The notes under the pieces are model-generated. The model saw nothing but the letters and a program-made list of their open reading frames with translations. It did not search any database and was not told the DNA's origin. The position numbers and the translations under genes are program-made. A stretch of DNA of 64,000 nucleotides from Lysinibacillus xylanilyticus (GTDB lineage: Bacteria; Bacillota; Bacilli; Bacillales_A; Planococcaceae), in contig NZ_LFXJ01000010.1 of NCBI RefSeq assembly GCF_001183605.1, forward strand, positions 124,001 through 188,000, read 5' to 3'. Shown here one piece after another: positions 16,119 to 24,711 of this stretch; position 1 is the first letter of the stretch; each line of letters starts with the position of its first letter.

Positions 16119-17613
16119 TTCGAATTTGTTAGCACGCAATGCGCGAAAGTACCCTATGAGTGAAGCTGTTGTTTGTCAGGGCAGACGAGTGACTTATCGT
16201 GATTTAGATGAGCAAGTGACACGTCTTAGTCATGCTTTGTTAGAGCAGGGGGTCCGGCAAGGCGATAAAGTAATCATTTTTATGCCTAATGTTGTAGAGT
16301 TTGTTGTTAGCTATTTTGCTATTCAGCGTATTGGAGCTATTGTCGTTCCAGTAAATGCGAAATTTACGCTGCAAGAGGTTGAGTATGTAGCGCAGCATGC
16401 TGATGCTAAAGCTATTCTAGTACATGAGGCAATTTTTGCAGCGGTCGAAAATATCACGGTAATTCCTTTAAAAATCAAAATAGGTCAAGAGCAGGATGGT
16501 TGGCTAAACTATGAAGCTCTTATTCAACATGCAAGCATTCAAACAATTGATTGCCAGTTGAATGAAGATGATGTTTCAACGATTTTATATACTTCGGGTA
16601 CAACGGGAAAACCAAAGGGTGTCTTGTTTAGCTATCGCAATATTTTAACTGTAGCGCAAATGATTGCAGTGGAAATGGAAGTAAAGCCAGAAAGTCGGAT
16701 CCTTCTTATGATGCCGTTGACGCATTCAGCCCCATTACATTTATTTTTAATGGCAGGAGTATTTGTAGGCTCGACAAATGTGCTAACGCCAACATTTACA
16801 CCTGATTTATTTATTGATTCAATTGAGCAGGAACGAACGACGCATTTCTTTGGCGCACCAGTTGCTTATTTGTTAACTGCCCAACTGTCAAGATTGCAAA
16901 CAACTGATTTGTCATCGATGAAATGGTGGGCTTATGGTGGAGCGCCGTTATCACAAAATGAAGTTCGCCATTTACAAAAAGCTTTCAGAACAGAAAATTT
17001 AACGTGTGTTTATGGCTTAACAGAGGCTGGACCAAACGGTTCAATATTATTTGGTGAAGAGCATACAACGAAGGCGGGGAGCGTTGGTCGGCGTGCACCA
17101 CTGGGAGCAGAGCTGCGTATTATTAACGACAATGGAGAAGATGTCGGTGTTGGTGACGTAGGAGAAATTGTGATATTCGGTGAGGGCAATATGCTGGGCT
17201 ATTACAAGGATGATACTGCAACGAAGGCTGCATTTATAGATGGCTGGCTGAAAACAGGTGACTTAGCTCGCCTAGATGAGGAGGGCTATATTTGGATTGT
17301 CGATCGTAAAAAGGATGTCATTTTTTCAGGCGGTGTGAATGTTTATCCGAAAGAAATTGAAGATAGTATGTTGAGCTATGAGGGGATATTTGAAGTGGCT
17401 GTAGTCGGTGTGCCACATCCGGAGTGGGGAGAAACGGTGAAGGCTGTTTATGCCTCTAAAGCGGAAATTGACGAGGACGAACTTAAAACTTATTTGGAGG
17501 AGCATCTTGCTAAATATAAAGTTCCACGCATATTTGAACGTGTGGAAGCGCTACCACGAAATGCATCGGGCAAAATACTAAAACAATCCTTGAAGGGGCA
17601 AGAGGTGAGATAG
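16111..17613 (+). CDS. Class I adenylate-forming acyl-CoA synthetase
   Basis: ATP-dependent fatty or carboxylic acid-CoA ligase of 500 residues. The AMP-binding P-loop YTSGTTGKPKG starts near residue 159. The adenine motif is YGLTEAG. The A8 hinge is GWLKTGDLARLDEEGYIW followed by DRKKDVIFSGG. The A10 catalytic lysine lies in PRNASGKILK. The length matches medium/long-chain acyl-CoA synthetases rather than acetyl-CoA synthetase. Located between its MerR regulator and an acyl-CoA dehydrogenase, it should activate an exogenous acid for beta-oxidation-type degradation. The chain type cannot be read from sequence. Confidence 0.88.
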   Translation: MNSSNLLARNARKYPMSEAVVCQGRRVTYRDLDEQVTRLSHALLEQGVRQGDKVIIFMPNVVEFVVSYFAIQRIGAIVVPVNAKFTLQEVEYVAQHADAKAILVHEAIFAAVENITVIPLKIKIGQEQDGWLNYEALIQHASIQTIDCQLNEDDVSTILYTSGTTGKPKGVLFSYRNILTVAQMIAVEMEVKPESRILLMMPLTHSAPLHLFLMAGVFVGSTNVLTPTFTPDLFIDSIEQERTTHFFGAPVAYLLTAQLSRLQTTDLSSMKWWAYGGAPLSQNEVRHLQKAFRTENLTCVYGLTEAGPNGSILFGEEHTTKAGSVGRRAPLGAELRIINDNGEDVGVGDVGEIVIFGEGNMLGYYKDDTATKAAFIDGWLKTGDLARLDEEGYIWIVDRKKDVIFSGGVNVYPKEIEDSMLSYEGIFEVAVVGVPHPEWGETVKAVYASKAEIDEDELKTYLEEHLAKYKVPRIFERVEALPRNASGKILKQSLKGQEVR

Positions 17614-17614
17614 C

Positions 17615-19282
17615 ATGAAAGTTTTACAGCAGGAAGAAATGAAAACAAAAAACTTTTTTAAAGATAATGATACACTTCATAAAGTTTTAGAAATGATGCT
17701 AGATAAAGAGTTTATGGAATATGCAACACGTGAGCTAACAGATTTCGGTGAGCTTTGTGCTGGAGATATTGATGCGAGAGCCAAACATACGGATAGAGAG
17801 GGTGAACCTCGATTACAAAGGTATAATGCCTATGGTGAAGAAGTGTCAGAGATTTGGGTCAACGATGGTTATAAAAAAACAATTGAAGAGACGTACAATA
17901 CCGGCATTGTTGGTTATGTGCATAAGGATATTCCGCAATTAGGTAGAAAGGGCAATTATGTTTATAGCTTTGCTCAAGGCTATATACTTTCACATGCTGA
18001 GCCAGGTTTTTACTGTCCTGTTACTTTAACAATGGCAACTGCTTATTTGCTTGATCATTATGCAAGTGATGAGGTGAAGGAGCGCTTTTTATCACATGTA
18101 TGTGCAACAGGAGATACAGAGCTATATGAGGGAGCAACATTTTTAACGGAGCGACAAGGTGGCTCTGATGTTGGGGCGAATGTTGTGGAGGCAAGAAAGG
18201 ACGGCAATCAGTATCGTTTATATGGGGAGAAATATTTTGCATCTAACGTAGGAATGTGTGGAGTAACCATGGTATTGGCACGCATGGAAGGGGCTCATGT
18301 AGGCTCAAAGGGCTTAACATTGTTTGCAGTTCCATGGCGAAAAGAAGATGGCACTGTTAATAACCTACGCATTCGTCGTTTAAAGGATAAACTTGGTGTT
18401 AGAGCAGTACCTTCTGGTGAAGTGGAATTTGATGGTGCGCTAGCATATGTTGTAGGTGACCCAAATAAGGGAATTTACTATATGCTAGAGGCGCTTAATT
18501 TATCAAGAATTTGCAATGCGGTTGCTTCTATCGGAATTATGCGCCGCGGCTATTTAGAGGCGAAGCATTATGTGACAAATCGTCATGCCTTCGGTAAGCC
18601 TTTAACGCAATATCCTATGATTCAGGACACACTAGGGAAATTCGCTGCAAAGCTTCATGTAGAAGTTGCCACGGTTTTTGATCTTATTCAGCTGTACGAT
18701 AAAGTAACTAGTGGGCAGGGGAATAAAGAAGACATCATTTTGAATCGCTTGTATATTGCTATCATGAAAAAAGAAACGGCAGAGCAAGCTGTACACTATG
18801 CAAGTGAAGCCATTGAATTACATGGCGGAAACGGCTATATTGAAGATTTTGTTACACCTCGATTATTACGAGATGCACAGGTACTTACTGTGTGGGAGGG
18901 AACTGCGAATATTTTAGCTTTAGAGCTCATTCGTTTAGTTGAAAAGTTCCATGTGCACGAAATGTTTGTTCGTGTCATGGAAGAACGTCTAGAAAAACTA
19001 GCTGACGATCCATTAGTCGAAATTGTAGCGGAGCAATTAGCAAAACTAGATTCAACTTTGCAAACATTTAGCCGTTTAGATGATGCAACGAAAACGTTTG
19101 AGGCAAAAAAGGTCGCAGAGAAAATGGCGCATTTATATGAAAGTGTGGTAGCAGTCGAATGGGCACAAAGATTCGGCGGCAAATATGAGAAGCTAGCAGA
19201 TATTTATTTGGAGAACACATGGGCATTGCGAGAAATGGGTGCACCAATGAAAACGGTACAGTATTTTTCAGATATAGTTTAA
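17615..19282 (+). CDS. Acyl-CoA dehydrogenase, AidB-like
   Basis: Flavoprotein of 555 residues, longer than the usual 380, with the AidB/large acyl-CoA dehydrogenase layout: an N-terminal helical extension (about 1-120), the middle beta domain (TFLTERQGGSDVGANVVEA, YFASN), the C-terminal four-helix domain (RRGYLEAKHYVTNRHAFGKPL), and a further C-terminal extension after VWEGTANILALEL. The QGGSDVG segment corresponds to the FAD/substrate T-E-P-x-x-G-S-D motif. AGAGGTGA lies just before the ATG and it follows the synthetase stop by one base. It probably oxidises the acyl-CoA made by the neighbouring synthetase. Confidence 0.87.
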   Translation: MKVLQQEEMKTKNFFKDNDTLHKVLEMMLDKEFMEYATRELTDFGELCAGDIDARAKHTDREGEPRLQRYNAYGEEVSEIWVNDGYKKTIEETYNTGIVGYVHKDIPQLGRKGNYVYSFAQGYILSHAEPGFYCPVTLTMATAYLLDHYASDEVKERFLSHVCATGDTELYEGATFLTERQGGSDVGANVVEARKDGNQYRLYGEKYFASNVGMCGVTMVLARMEGAHVGSKGLTLFAVPWRKEDGTVNNLRIRRLKDKLGVRAVPSGEVEFDGALAYVVGDPNKGIYYMLEALNLSRICNAVASIGIMRRGYLEAKHYVTNRHAFGKPLTQYPMIQDTLGKFAAKLHVEVATVFDLIQLYDKVTSGQGNKEDIILNRLYIAIMKKETAEQAVHYASEAIELHGGNGYIEDFVTPRLLRDAQVLTVWEGTANILALELIRLVEKFHVHEMFVRVMEERLEKLADDPLVEIVAEQLAKLDSTLQTFSRLDDATKTFEAKKVAEKMAHLYESVVAVEWAQRFGGKYEKLADIYLENTWALREMGAPMKTVQYFSDIV

Positions 19283-19316
19283 CTTCTTTAAGTATGCTGG
19301 GCATAATTGATTGATT

Positions 19317-19353
19317 AGAAGTCGTCTCGAATGGAGGCGACTTCTTTAATTTT
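19317..19353 (+). terminator. Terminator of the merR-acyl-CoA operon
   Basis: AGAAGTCG (19317-19324) and CGACTTCT (19338-19345) form the stem, and TTAATTTT follows. Confidence 0.75.
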
Positions 19354-19382
19354 CATGTATAATACAATCAACTGAATATTAT

Positions 19383-19580
19383 AAAGGTTCTTTACTTAAG
19401 TAAAGTGAAAAGGGAAATCGGTGTAATTCCGATGCGGTCCCGCCACTGTATGTGTGAGTTTTTTCAATCTGCGCCACTGAAAATTTCGGGAAGGCTTGAA
19501 AAAGCGTATGGAGCACGAGCCAGGAGACCTGCCTTTATAGAAAACACGTTATAGCCTACGAGGATAGGATGGTGGATTTT
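19383..19580 (+). ncRNA. Cobalamin (adenosylcobalamin) riboswitch
   Basis: The class I cobalamin core is recognisable in order: AAAAGGGAAATCGGTG, TCCGATGCGGTCCCGCCACTGT, a variable arm, then the B12-box GCCAGGAGACCTGCC at about 19519-19533 and the closing GCCTACGAGGATAGGATGG. It precedes a B12-uptake operon, which fits ligand-dependent repression. A terminator hairpin follows at 19607. Confidence 0.95.
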
Positions 19581-19604
19581 GTATATGTATTTTTGTGCAA
19601 ATTT

Positions 19605-19641
19605 GACCCCCTCATTGTTTCATGATGAGGGGTATTTGTTT
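19605..19641 (+). terminator. Riboswitch expression-platform terminator
   Basis: CCCCTCAT (19608-19615) pairs with ATGAGGGG (19625-19632), and TATTTGTTTT follows. It lies between the riboswitch and the first structural gene and is the probable B12-dependent terminator. Confidence 0.85.
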
Positions 19642-19653
19642 TGGAAGATGAAT

Positions 19654-19800
19654 GTCGATAAATTTAAAAAAGTGGGCGATAAACTCACAATGTTAGTTGA
19701 TAAACCCACAATGTTAGTTGATAAACCCACGATATTAGAAGATAAAAATTAAAATGCATCGATAAATCAGAAAAACAAATCGTTAAAATCTATATGCACA
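19654..19800. repeat. Seven 21-bp tandem repeats in the B12 leader (array II)
   Basis: Units start at 19654, 19675, 19696, 19717, 19738, 19759 and 19780, all exactly 21 bases. The core unit is GTTGATAAACCCACAATG plus TTA. The flanking units keep only the GATAAA phase. The array is in the transcribed leader between the riboswitch terminator and btuF. Confidence 0.85.
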
Positions 19801-19821
19801 AATAGACTAAGGAGGATTCAC

Positions 19822-20787
19822 ATGAAGAAAATTTGGAAAATAGGATTATCAGCATTTTTAGCTCTTGGCTTGCTGGCTGCATGTAATACTAAAGAGGCGA
19901 CAAATGAAAAGCCGTCATCCTCTGAGCAACAAGAGACAACAAAAGTAGATCAAGCAACATTCCCAATGAAGATAACGGATGCTACTGGTAAGGATATTAC
20001 GCTAGAGGAGCCTCCTGAAAAGATTGTCTCTCTCATTCCGAGTAACACAGAAATTTTATTTGGTCTTGGCTTAAATGATGAAATAGTTGGTGTGACAGAC
20101 AATGATGATTATCCAGCAGAGGCCACTAAAAAAGATAAGGTTGGCGGTATGGATTACAATGTTGAAAAAATTATTGCGTTATCGCCAGATATCGTTTTTG
20201 CACATGCATCGGGTATGGGGAATTCAAAAGGAGCAATTGAACAGCTTGAGGCTGCAGGTGTAAAAGTATTTGTTGTAGCGGATGCAAAAAACTTTAATGA
20301 AACTTACACAACGATTGAACAGCTTGGTCAAGCAACAGGCAAACTAGAAGAAGCTAAAAAAATTGTTGCAAATATGAAGGCGAAAGTTAAAGAGATTGAA
20401 ACGAAACTTGACGGTGTTGAGCCAAAGAAAGTCTTTGTAGAATCTTCTGATGAGCCACAAATTTATACAACTGGAAAAGGTACATTTATGAATGAAATGC
20501 TAGAAATGATTCATGCCGAAAATGTGGCAGCAGATGTAAATGACTGGTATCAAATTGATGCTGAACAAATTATCACGAAAAATCCAGATGTCATTGTTGT
20601 GGCATATAATTATGTACCAGATATTTTAAAGAAAATTCCACAACGTGCAGGCTTTGAGACAATTACGGCAGTAAAAAATAAAGCCATAGTACAAGTAGAT
20701 GAAAATATAACAAGTCGTCAAGGTCCGCGTTTAGCAGATGGTCTTGAGGAATTAGCGAAAGCCGTCTACCCTGAGGAGTTTAAATGA
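19822..20787 (+). CDS. btuF: Cobalamin ABC transporter substrate-binding lipoprotein
   Basis: Solute-binding protein of 321 residues with a lipoprotein signal (hydrophobic stretch then LLAAC; acylated C21) and a Ser/Gln/Glu-rich linker of about 25 residues. The body is the helical-backbone two-lobe fold (Peripla_BP_2) with PEKIVSLIPSNTEILFGLG, GMDYNVEKIIALSPD and the C-terminal RQGPRLADGLEELAKA. AAGGAGG lies before the ATG. Its position directly behind a cobalamin riboswitch and before CbiZ-fused and FecCD genes assigns it to B12 or cobinamide rather than iron. It overlaps the permease by four bases. Confidence 0.88.
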   Translation: MKKIWKIGLSAFLALGLLAACNTKEATNEKPSSSEQQETTKVDQATFPMKITDATGKDITLEEPPEKIVSLIPSNTEILFGLGLNDEIVGVTDNDDYPAEATKKDKVGGMDYNVEKIIALSPDIVFAHASGMGNSKGAIEQLEAAGVKVFVVADAKNFNETYTTIEQLGQATGKLEEAKKIVANMKAKVKEIETKLDGVEPKKVFVESSDEPQIYTTGKGTFMNEMLEMIHAENVAADVNDWYQIDAEQIITKNPDVIVVAYNYVPDILKKIPQRAGFETITAVKNKAIVQVDENITSRQGPRLADGLEELAKAVYPEEFK

Positions 20788-21785
20788 GTAAAACAATTGT
20801 AGCCTATGTAACAGCAATTACGCTTCTAATCATTAGCATCTGGTGTGGTGTAGCGATAGGCTCGGTTCATATTCCACTAGAAGTATTGTGGAGTAAGGCG
20901 GCTGATGAAACAGCTGCCAATATTTTATGGAAAATTCGATTACCCCGAGTCCTGCTAGCAGGGCTTGTAGGGGCGTCACTTGCAATTGCAGGGGCAGCTT
21001 TTCAAGGCTTATTAAAAAACCCTTTGGCTGATCCTTATACGTTAGGTGTTTCCTCTGGTGCATCAGTTGGCGCAGTCTTGACGATTTTTTTTAGTATATC
21101 TCTACCTGTAGTAGGCCATTTTACATTGCCGACCTTTAGTATGATAGGTGCCATATTAACGATGGTAGCTGTCATGGGCTTTGCTAGAATAGTAGACCGC
21201 TCGCTAAAAATGGAAACTCTTATTTTAACAGGGGTTATATTTAGTTCATTTTTAGGTTCCTTGATTTCATTAATGATTGCATTATCTGGTGAGGAGCTAC
21301 GCCAAGTAATCGGATGGCTGCTAGGCTCAGTATCGATGCGTGGTTGGCCATACGTTCAGATGATTATCCCATTTGTAATAATTGGCTCAATTATGCTTTG
21401 GACACAAAGACGTGAGTTAAATGTTCTGTTATATGGTGAAGAGCGCGCGAAGCATTTAGGTGTCAATGTTAAGCGCAGTAAATATATTATTTTAGTGGGT
21501 GGATCAATGTTGACAGGGGCAGCGGTAGCTGTTTCTGGAACGATAGGCTTTGTTGGTTTAGTTGTGCCTCATATGACGAGAATGGTTTGGGGTTCTGATC
21601 ACCGTCATTTATTGCCATTATCGTTTTTAAATGGGGCAACTTTGCTGATTATTTGTGATTTAATAGCACGAACAATTATTGTGCCAAGAGAGCTACCGAT
21701 TGGTGTCATTACTGCATTTATTGGGGCGCCCGTTTTTTCCTATATTTTTTATAAGCAACGTAGAAGTAAGGGGGTACGGGCATGA
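20784..21785 (+). CDS. btuC: Cobalamin ABC transporter permease (FecCD family)
   Basis: Integral membrane permease of 333 residues with about ten hydrophobic segments. The FecCD/BtuC signatures are present: RLPRVLLAGLVGASLAIAGA, FQGLLKNPLADPYTLGVSSGA, the cytoplasmic coupling region LGVNVKRSKYI, and GTIGFVGLVVPHMTRM. The start overlaps btuF (ATGA) and the end overlaps the ATPase (ATGA), so the three are translationally coupled. It should form a homodimer with two BtuD domains. Confidence 0.9.
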   Translation: MSKTIVAYVTAITLLIISIWCGVAIGSVHIPLEVLWSKAADETAANILWKIRLPRVLLAGLVGASLAIAGAAFQGLLKNPLADPYTLGVSSGASVGAVLTIFFSISLPVVGHFTLPTFSMIGAILTMVAVMGFARIVDRSLKMETLILTGVIFSSFLGSLISLMIALSGEELRQVIGWLLGSVSMRGWPYVQMIIPFVIIGSIMLWTQRRELNVLLYGEERAKHLGVNVKRSKYIILVGGSMLTGAAVAVSGTIGFVGLVVPHMTRMVWGSDHRHLLPLSFLNGATLLIICDLIARTIIVPRELPIGVITAFIGAPVFSYIFYKQRRSKGVRA

Positions 21786-23257
21786 TTGTTGTTGAACATC
21801 TTTCCGGCGGCTATGAAGACGTACCTATCGTCCAGGATATAAGTTTTTCCGTTGAAAAAGGCAAAATACTAGGAATCTTAGGGCCGAATGGTAGCGGAAA
21901 ATCCACTCTGTTAAAAGTAATAAGTGGCATATTACCAGCAACTGCAGGCACTATATTAGTAGATGATAAAAATATTAGTTCTTACAATGCTCGTGCATTA
22001 GCAAAAAAAATGGCGGTGCTACCACAATTACATGCTAATGCTTTTTCAAACAGTGTTCGGGAGGCAGTATCACTTGGACGTTATCCACATCAAACAGGCT
22101 TCTTTTCAAGCTGGACTGATCGTGATGAACAGGCAGTCCAACATGCCATGATGCAAACTGGTGTGAAACGCTATGAACGTACACCGATGGAATTTTTGTC
22201 GGGCGGTGAACAGCAAAGAGTTTTTGTAGCCCAAGCTCTTGCACAAACAGCGGAAATATTACTGCTAGACGAACCGACGAACCATCTAGATATTGCTCAT
22301 CAACGTCAGATTTTAGATATGGTGCGAAAGGAAGCAATTGAAAGTGGTTTGACCGTTATTATGGTACTACATGATATGAATTTAGCTTCCCTCTATTGTG
22401 ATGAATTATTATTAATGGAGGAAGGGCGGATGCGGGCATTTGGGGCGCCGCATGAAGTATTAATCGCTTCGCAAATCGAAGACGTTTATCATGCCCGAGT
22501 TGCAACTTATGCACATCCAGAAATTCCAAAGCCTCAAATTACAATGATGCCAGCCTCAGTTGAACATCAGCAGCGTGCTGTCATTACAAAAGAAAATTTC
22601 ACTGTTACAGATCGTTATATTAAGCTTCAATCAGGATTTCCTTTAAAAGCTGTGTCCTCAGCTGTCCATAATCCGGGTATCGGTTGGTATGATTGTCTGT
22701 TAAATCGCTCTGTACCAATAGATTATGTTATTAGCGATGTAAAGAAAGAGGTCGCTGGATTTTTACTAAAAGAGCATTTTTCATCTACAGGTACCGTGGT
22801 CATGTTAACAGCTGTCCCAACAAATCTTGTGGCTATTAATGAATTTAAAGCTTCATTTGGCAGCGTCCTTGTTGCTGTTACGGCCGGAGTTGGCAACGCC
22901 GTTGATGTGTCTCGTACACATGAAAGACAAGATGAACCACATGTTGGTACTATAAATACGTGGGTTATTGTTAATGGTTGTTTATCAGAAGAAGCGTTTT
23001 TCCAAGCAATGATGACAGCTACCGAGGCGAAAACAAAGGCATTGCAATCGGAAAATATTCGTGATGAACTTAGTGGTACAATTGCGACAAGTACAGCTAC
23101 AGATAGTTTATTGATTGCAGCGACACAAAAAGGGGAAGAAATGCTGTACGGAGGTCCCATTACTGATGTAGGCAAGATTATCGGTAAAGGTGTTTTTGAA
23201 ACAACTGTGCAGGCAATAAAAAATTATCTTCATTCAGCAGAAACATCTGCTGAATGA
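21782..23257 (+). CDS. btuD: BtuD ATPase fused to CbiZ adenosylcobinamide amidohydrolase
   Basis: Two-domain protein of 491 residues. Residues 1 to about 250 are an ABC ATPase: Walker A GPNGSGKST, Q-loop at LPQ, signature LSGGEQQRV, Walker B ILLLDEPTNHLD, and switch His (VLHD). From about residue 265 the sequence is a CbiZ domain (FPLKAVSSAVHNPGIGWYD, TAGVGNAVD, GTINTWVIVN, TATDSLLIA). CbiZ removes the aminopropanol side chain from adenosylcobinamide so that cobyric acid can be reused. B. subtilis YvrA has the same kind of fusion (from memory). The last nine codons (NYLHSAETSAE region) and the stop lie inside a perfect 19-bp palindrome belonging to a dispersed repeat family. Confidence 0.92.
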   Translation: MIVVEHLSGGYEDVPIVQDISFSVEKGKILGILGPNGSGKSTLLKVISGILPATAGTILVDDKNISSYNARALAKKMAVLPQLHANAFSNSVREAVSLGRYPHQTGFFSSWTDRDEQAVQHAMMQTGVKRYERTPMEFLSGGEQQRVFVAQALAQTAEILLLDEPTNHLDIAHQRQILDMVRKEAIESGLTVIMVLHDMNLASLYCDELLLMEEGRMRAFGAPHEVLIASQIEDVYHARVATYAHPEIPKPQITMMPASVEHQQRAVITKENFTVTDRYIKLQSGFPLKAVSSAVHNPGIGWYDCLLNRSVPIDYVISDVKKEVAGFLLKEHFSSTGTVVMLTAVPTNLVAINEFKASFGSVLVAVTAGVGNAVDVSRTHERQDEPHVGTINTWVIVNGCLSEEAFFQAMMTATEAKTKALQSENIRDELSGTIATSTATDSLLIAATQKGEEMLYGGPITDVGKIIGKGVFETTVQAIKNYLHSAETSAE

Positions 23258-23420
23258 AGATAATGCCTCCGGCGGATGTCACGGATTTTCAAAGGAATGA
23301 AAAAGGATGTTAGCCTAAAACCTTCGCATCCTGCGAAAACGGCTAACTGACCTGCATCGTGCAGGCCTGGGCACAATTCAAAATCCGGACGCAATTACGC
23401 CAAGGCGAAATTGATAAAAT
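23223..23420. repeat. Family 2 hairpin repeat overlapping the end of btuD
   Basis: The arms ATTATCTTCATTCAGCAGA (23223-23241) and its exact complement (23246-23264) enclose an AACA loop and include the btuD stop codon. The linker CTCCGGCGGATGTCACGGA is as in the 7.1-kb copy. About 110 inserted bases follow (with TGCATCGTGCA and similar small dyads), then GACGCAATTACGCC-AA-GGCGAAATTG, the second palindrome. Confidence 0.8.
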
Positions 23421-23440
23421 AATTTTAGGAGATGAGAGAA

Positions 23441-24004
23441 ATGAAGCTTTACACAAAAACAGGCGATACGGGGAAAACAAGTCTTATCGGTGGACGCGTT
23501 GATAAAGATAGCTTACGCGTTGAAACATATGGGGCCATCGATGAATTAAATTCTTTTATTGGTAAGGCTGTCAGTGAACTAGATCGTGAGCTATTCAAGG
23601 ATATTCTAATTGATTTAGAAACGATTCAGCATGAGCTTTTTGATGCGGGTGGAGACCTTGCTAACGTCATGAAGGAACGTCATTATAAGCTGGCAGAGCA
23701 GCCGATAGAAGTGTTGGAATCACGTATTGATGCATTGTCAGACGAAGCACCACCGTTACAACGCTTTATTCTGCCAGGTGGTGCGCCAGCAGCTGCAACT
23801 TTACACATTGCTCGCACAGTAGCACGTCGAGCAGAGCGTCAAATGGTAACGCTTATGAAGGAAATCGAAGACGTACCGACAATTGTACAAAAATATTTAA
23901 ACCGTCTATCTGATTATTTATTTGCAGTAGCACGGGTTGTAAATCATCGATTGAATGTCGCGGATATCGAATATATTCGAAGTGGCAATGTCTTTAAAAA
24001 ATAA
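23441..24004 (+). CDS. Cob(I)yrinic acid a,c-diamide adenosyltransferase, PduO type
   Basis: Enzyme of 187 residues that transfers the adenosyl group of ATP to cob(I)alamin, making coenzyme B12. The ATP-binding N-terminus (MKLYTKTGDTGKTSLIGG, R.DKDSLRVETYGAIDELNS) and the conserved RLSDYLFAVARVVN motif identify the PduO/EutT-like ATR family (B. subtilis YvqK). The ATG at 23441 has AGGAGA eight bases upstream; the in-frame ATG at 23432 overlaps that site. It follows the B12 transporter and precedes B12-dependent icmF by about 9 kb, forming a functional set. Confidence 0.92.
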   Translation: MKLYTKTGDTGKTSLIGGRVDKDSLRVETYGAIDELNSFIGKAVSELDRELFKDILIDLETIQHELFDAGGDLANVMKERHYKLAEQPIEVLESRIDALSDEAPPLQRFILPGGAPAAATLHIARTVARRAERQMVTLMKEIEDVPTIVQKYLNRLSDYLFAVARVVNHRLNVADIEYIRSGNVFKK

Positions 24005-24007
24005 CTT

Positions 24008-24118
24008 GATCACCAAAAGTTGTGGATGACATTGAGCTGCGCGAGTGAAGCGGCTCATCGGACGCTCCCGGGAAAGCGCTCAGTCGGAACGGAAATCAAC
24101 TTCACGTTTTTGTGATGA
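24008..24118. repeat. MITE-like repeat, copy B (internally shortened)
   Basis: It starts ATCACCAAAAGTTGTGGATG and ends with CACGTTTTTGTGAT, an imperfect inverted terminal match. It contains the conserved right half (GCGGCTCATCGGACGC, GAAAGCGCTCAGTCGGAACG, GAAATCAAC). The left arm is largely deleted. Confidence 0.8.
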
Positions 24119-24150
24119 ATTCATTTTTTTTTGTAAATACTTTTAAGATT

Positions 24151-24234
24151 TATCGGAACAAAATCTTATTTTATCGGAACAATTTCAGCTTTTATCGGAA
24201 TGTTTTCTCGTTTTATCGGAACAATTTCAGTTTT
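24151..24234. repeat. Four 21-bp tandem repeats (array III)
   Basis: Units start at 24151, 24172, 24193 and 24214, each exactly 21 bases, beginning TATCGGAACAATTTCAGC. A fifth start (TATC) at 24235 runs into the next MITE-like copy. Confidence 0.85.
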
Positions 24235-24478
24235 TATCAACTAAGGGCGACTTGGGGATCAGCGAATAGATGAACGAAGGCTAAAACCATCACGTCCTGT
24301 GATAACGCCTTCGTGACCAACATCGGTGCTGTTGCTGTCGCTTCGTTGCACTACGCTTTCGCACAGAATGAACCCCTTTTGCTGCCGCTTCGTTAGCACT
24401 ACGCTTTCGCGCAAAAAACATCTGTTGGCTCGAGACCCTGTAGCGGAGCGGGAATCAACCACACGTTATGGTGAGAAT
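24235..24478. repeat. MITE-like repeat, copy C with GC-rich insertion
   Basis: The left arm GGGCGACTTGGGGATCAGCG and the right end GGGAATCAACC, CACACGTTATGGTGA belong to the family. Between them lie two copies of a GC-rich motif (GCTGTCGCTTCGTTGCACTA and GCTGCCGCTTCGTTAGCACTA, each followed by CGCTTTCGC), related to the 98-bp units at 40.5 kb. Confidence 0.75.
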
Positions 24479-24496
24479 TAGTATTATAAAGAAAGT

Positions 24497-24541
24497 AAAA
24501 AAGTGGTCACTTTGAAAAATTCAGGGTGGCTTTTTTTCTTG
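24497..24541 (+). terminator. Possible terminator
   Basis: AAAGTGGTCACTTT is a 14-base palindrome. Further on GGGTGGC is followed by TTTTTTT, which could pair with AAAAAAGTGG through G.U pairs. Termination is not certain. Confidence 0.35.
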
Positions 24542-24586
24542 TAAAATGTAAGAATATAAAATTATCAGAAATATTTCCGTTTTATG

Positions 24587-24616
24587 TTGACTGAATGCTC
24601 ACTCATTTATTAGAAT
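24587..24616 (+). promoter_or_regulatory. fadF promoter with FadR-like operator
   Basis: TTGACT (24587-24592), 18 bases, TAGAAT (24611-24616). Overlapping it, TGAATGCTCACTCATTTA matches the form TnAATG-6-CATTnA of the B. subtilis FadR box (TGAATGAnTAnTCATTCA from memory). The TetR-family gene at 31687 is the candidate regulator. Confidence 0.65.
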
Positions 24617-24711
24617 AGGAATATAATGATGGAATGAAGTACATTTACGTATGAGCTAGAAAATTTATCACAAAGAGAGAAAATTACGACGAACTAAAGG
24701 GGGGACCAACC

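Noticed and set aside
19654..19800. CRISPR or phage att site
   Set aside because: Units of 21 bases have no spacers; there is no integrase nearby.
24239..24480. 67-codon minus-strand open frame (24259-24462)
   Set aside because: It lies wholly in repeat DNA (MITE-like copy C with GC-rich insertion).
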